Origin: Pseudomonas putida | GTDB lineage: Bacteria > Pseudomonadota > Gammaproteobacteria > Pseudomonadales > Pseudomonadaceae | Length of the DNA stretch: 64,000 bases | Direction of reading: 5' to 3' | NCBI RefSeq assembly: GCF_001976065.1 | Contig: NZ_MNAH01000001.1 | Span: 1,320,412-1,384,411 of the forward strand | Shown: positions 63,966-64,000 of the stretch, in pieces | How positions within the stretch are numbered: the stretch's first letter is position 1 | How the letters are laid out: every line of letters starts with the position of its first letter | Notes under the pieces: model-generated | Databases searched by the model: none | What the model was told of the DNA's origin: nothing | The model's input: the letters and a program-made list of their open reading frames with translations, nothing else | Made by a program: the position numbers and the translations under genes

Positions 63966-64000
63966 TCGTTCCCACGCTCTGCGTGGGAATGCATCCCGTG
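63966..64000. repeat. Intergenic hairpin repeat at the right edge
   Basis: TTCCCACGC and GCGTGGGAA form a perfect 9-bp hairpin with loop TCT, followed by TGCATCCCGTG. This is a common pseudomonad intergenic repeat type; it runs to the window edge. Confidence 0.65.

Overview
The window looks like 64 kb of ordinary chromosome from a fluorescens-group Pseudomonas. This rests on the high GC content, the very abundant REP elements of the GTAGGAGCTGGCTTGCCAGCG family, a DUF6124 small protein with its typical leader, and many genes of pseudomonad type (TctCBA, RlhA, a fused nitrate reductase, a YfeH-type transporter, LldD). No phage, plasmid or intact transposon is present. The only insertion-sequence trace is a short IS110-type transposase remnant near the right end.

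Layout. 1-8.5 kb: edge of a divergent gene, a c-type cytochrome with an aldehyde dehydrogenase, an MscS-type channel, and a complete TctC-TctB-TctA tricarboxylate uptake operon. 8.7-13.8 kb: LysR regulator, amine-oxidase-like FAD enzyme, PotF-like binding protein, AhpD-like protein and AraC regulator. 13.9-17.2 kb: an unusual NRPS-like protein (adenylation, carrier protein, membrane acyltransferase) and a RidA-family protein. 17.4-21.8 kb: rlhA and katG, convergent on a strong terminator. 22.1-24.0 kb: a 15-unit, 126-bp tandem REP array. 24-28.2 kb: a nitrate reductase fused to a CysJ-like flavoprotein reductase, preceded by a probable ANTAR-type antitermination leader. 28.4-33.5 kb: amidase, HIT protein, metallophosphoesterase, lldD and two small conserved proteins. 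33.7-34.9 kb: a DUF6124 gene with a switch-like leader, flanked by inverted ~210-bp repeats. 35-36 kb: NUDIX and GNAT genes. 36-39.4 kb: SCO1, outer-membrane barrel and multicopper oxidase genes. 39.6-43.3 kb: LysR, epoxide hydrolase and diguanylate cyclase. 43.4-49.5 kb: a complete D-erythronate operon (transporter, denD, otnK, otnC, otnI) with a divergent GntR regulator. 49.5-50.1 kb: another REP array. 50.1-58.2 kb: TonB receptor, APC permease, iron alcohol dehydrogenase, aldehyde dehydrogenase and a glutamine-synthetase-like ligase, together suggesting gamma-glutamylated amine or amino-alcohol catabolism. 58.4-64 kb: GFA protein, YfeH transporter, tRNA-Gln, an MHS-type transporter, the IS110 remnant and a Sel1/DUF6396 lipoprotein cut short by an in-frame stop.

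The theme is catabolic and transport flexibility: organic acids, polyamines or amines, lactate, erythronate and nitrate assimilation, each with local regulators. The least explained items are the A-PCP-acyltransferase fusion, the two candidate RNA switches (upstream of nitrate reductase and of the DUF6124 gene) and the inverted-repeat-flanked DUF6124 cassette. All names are from reading the sequence only; no database search was run.
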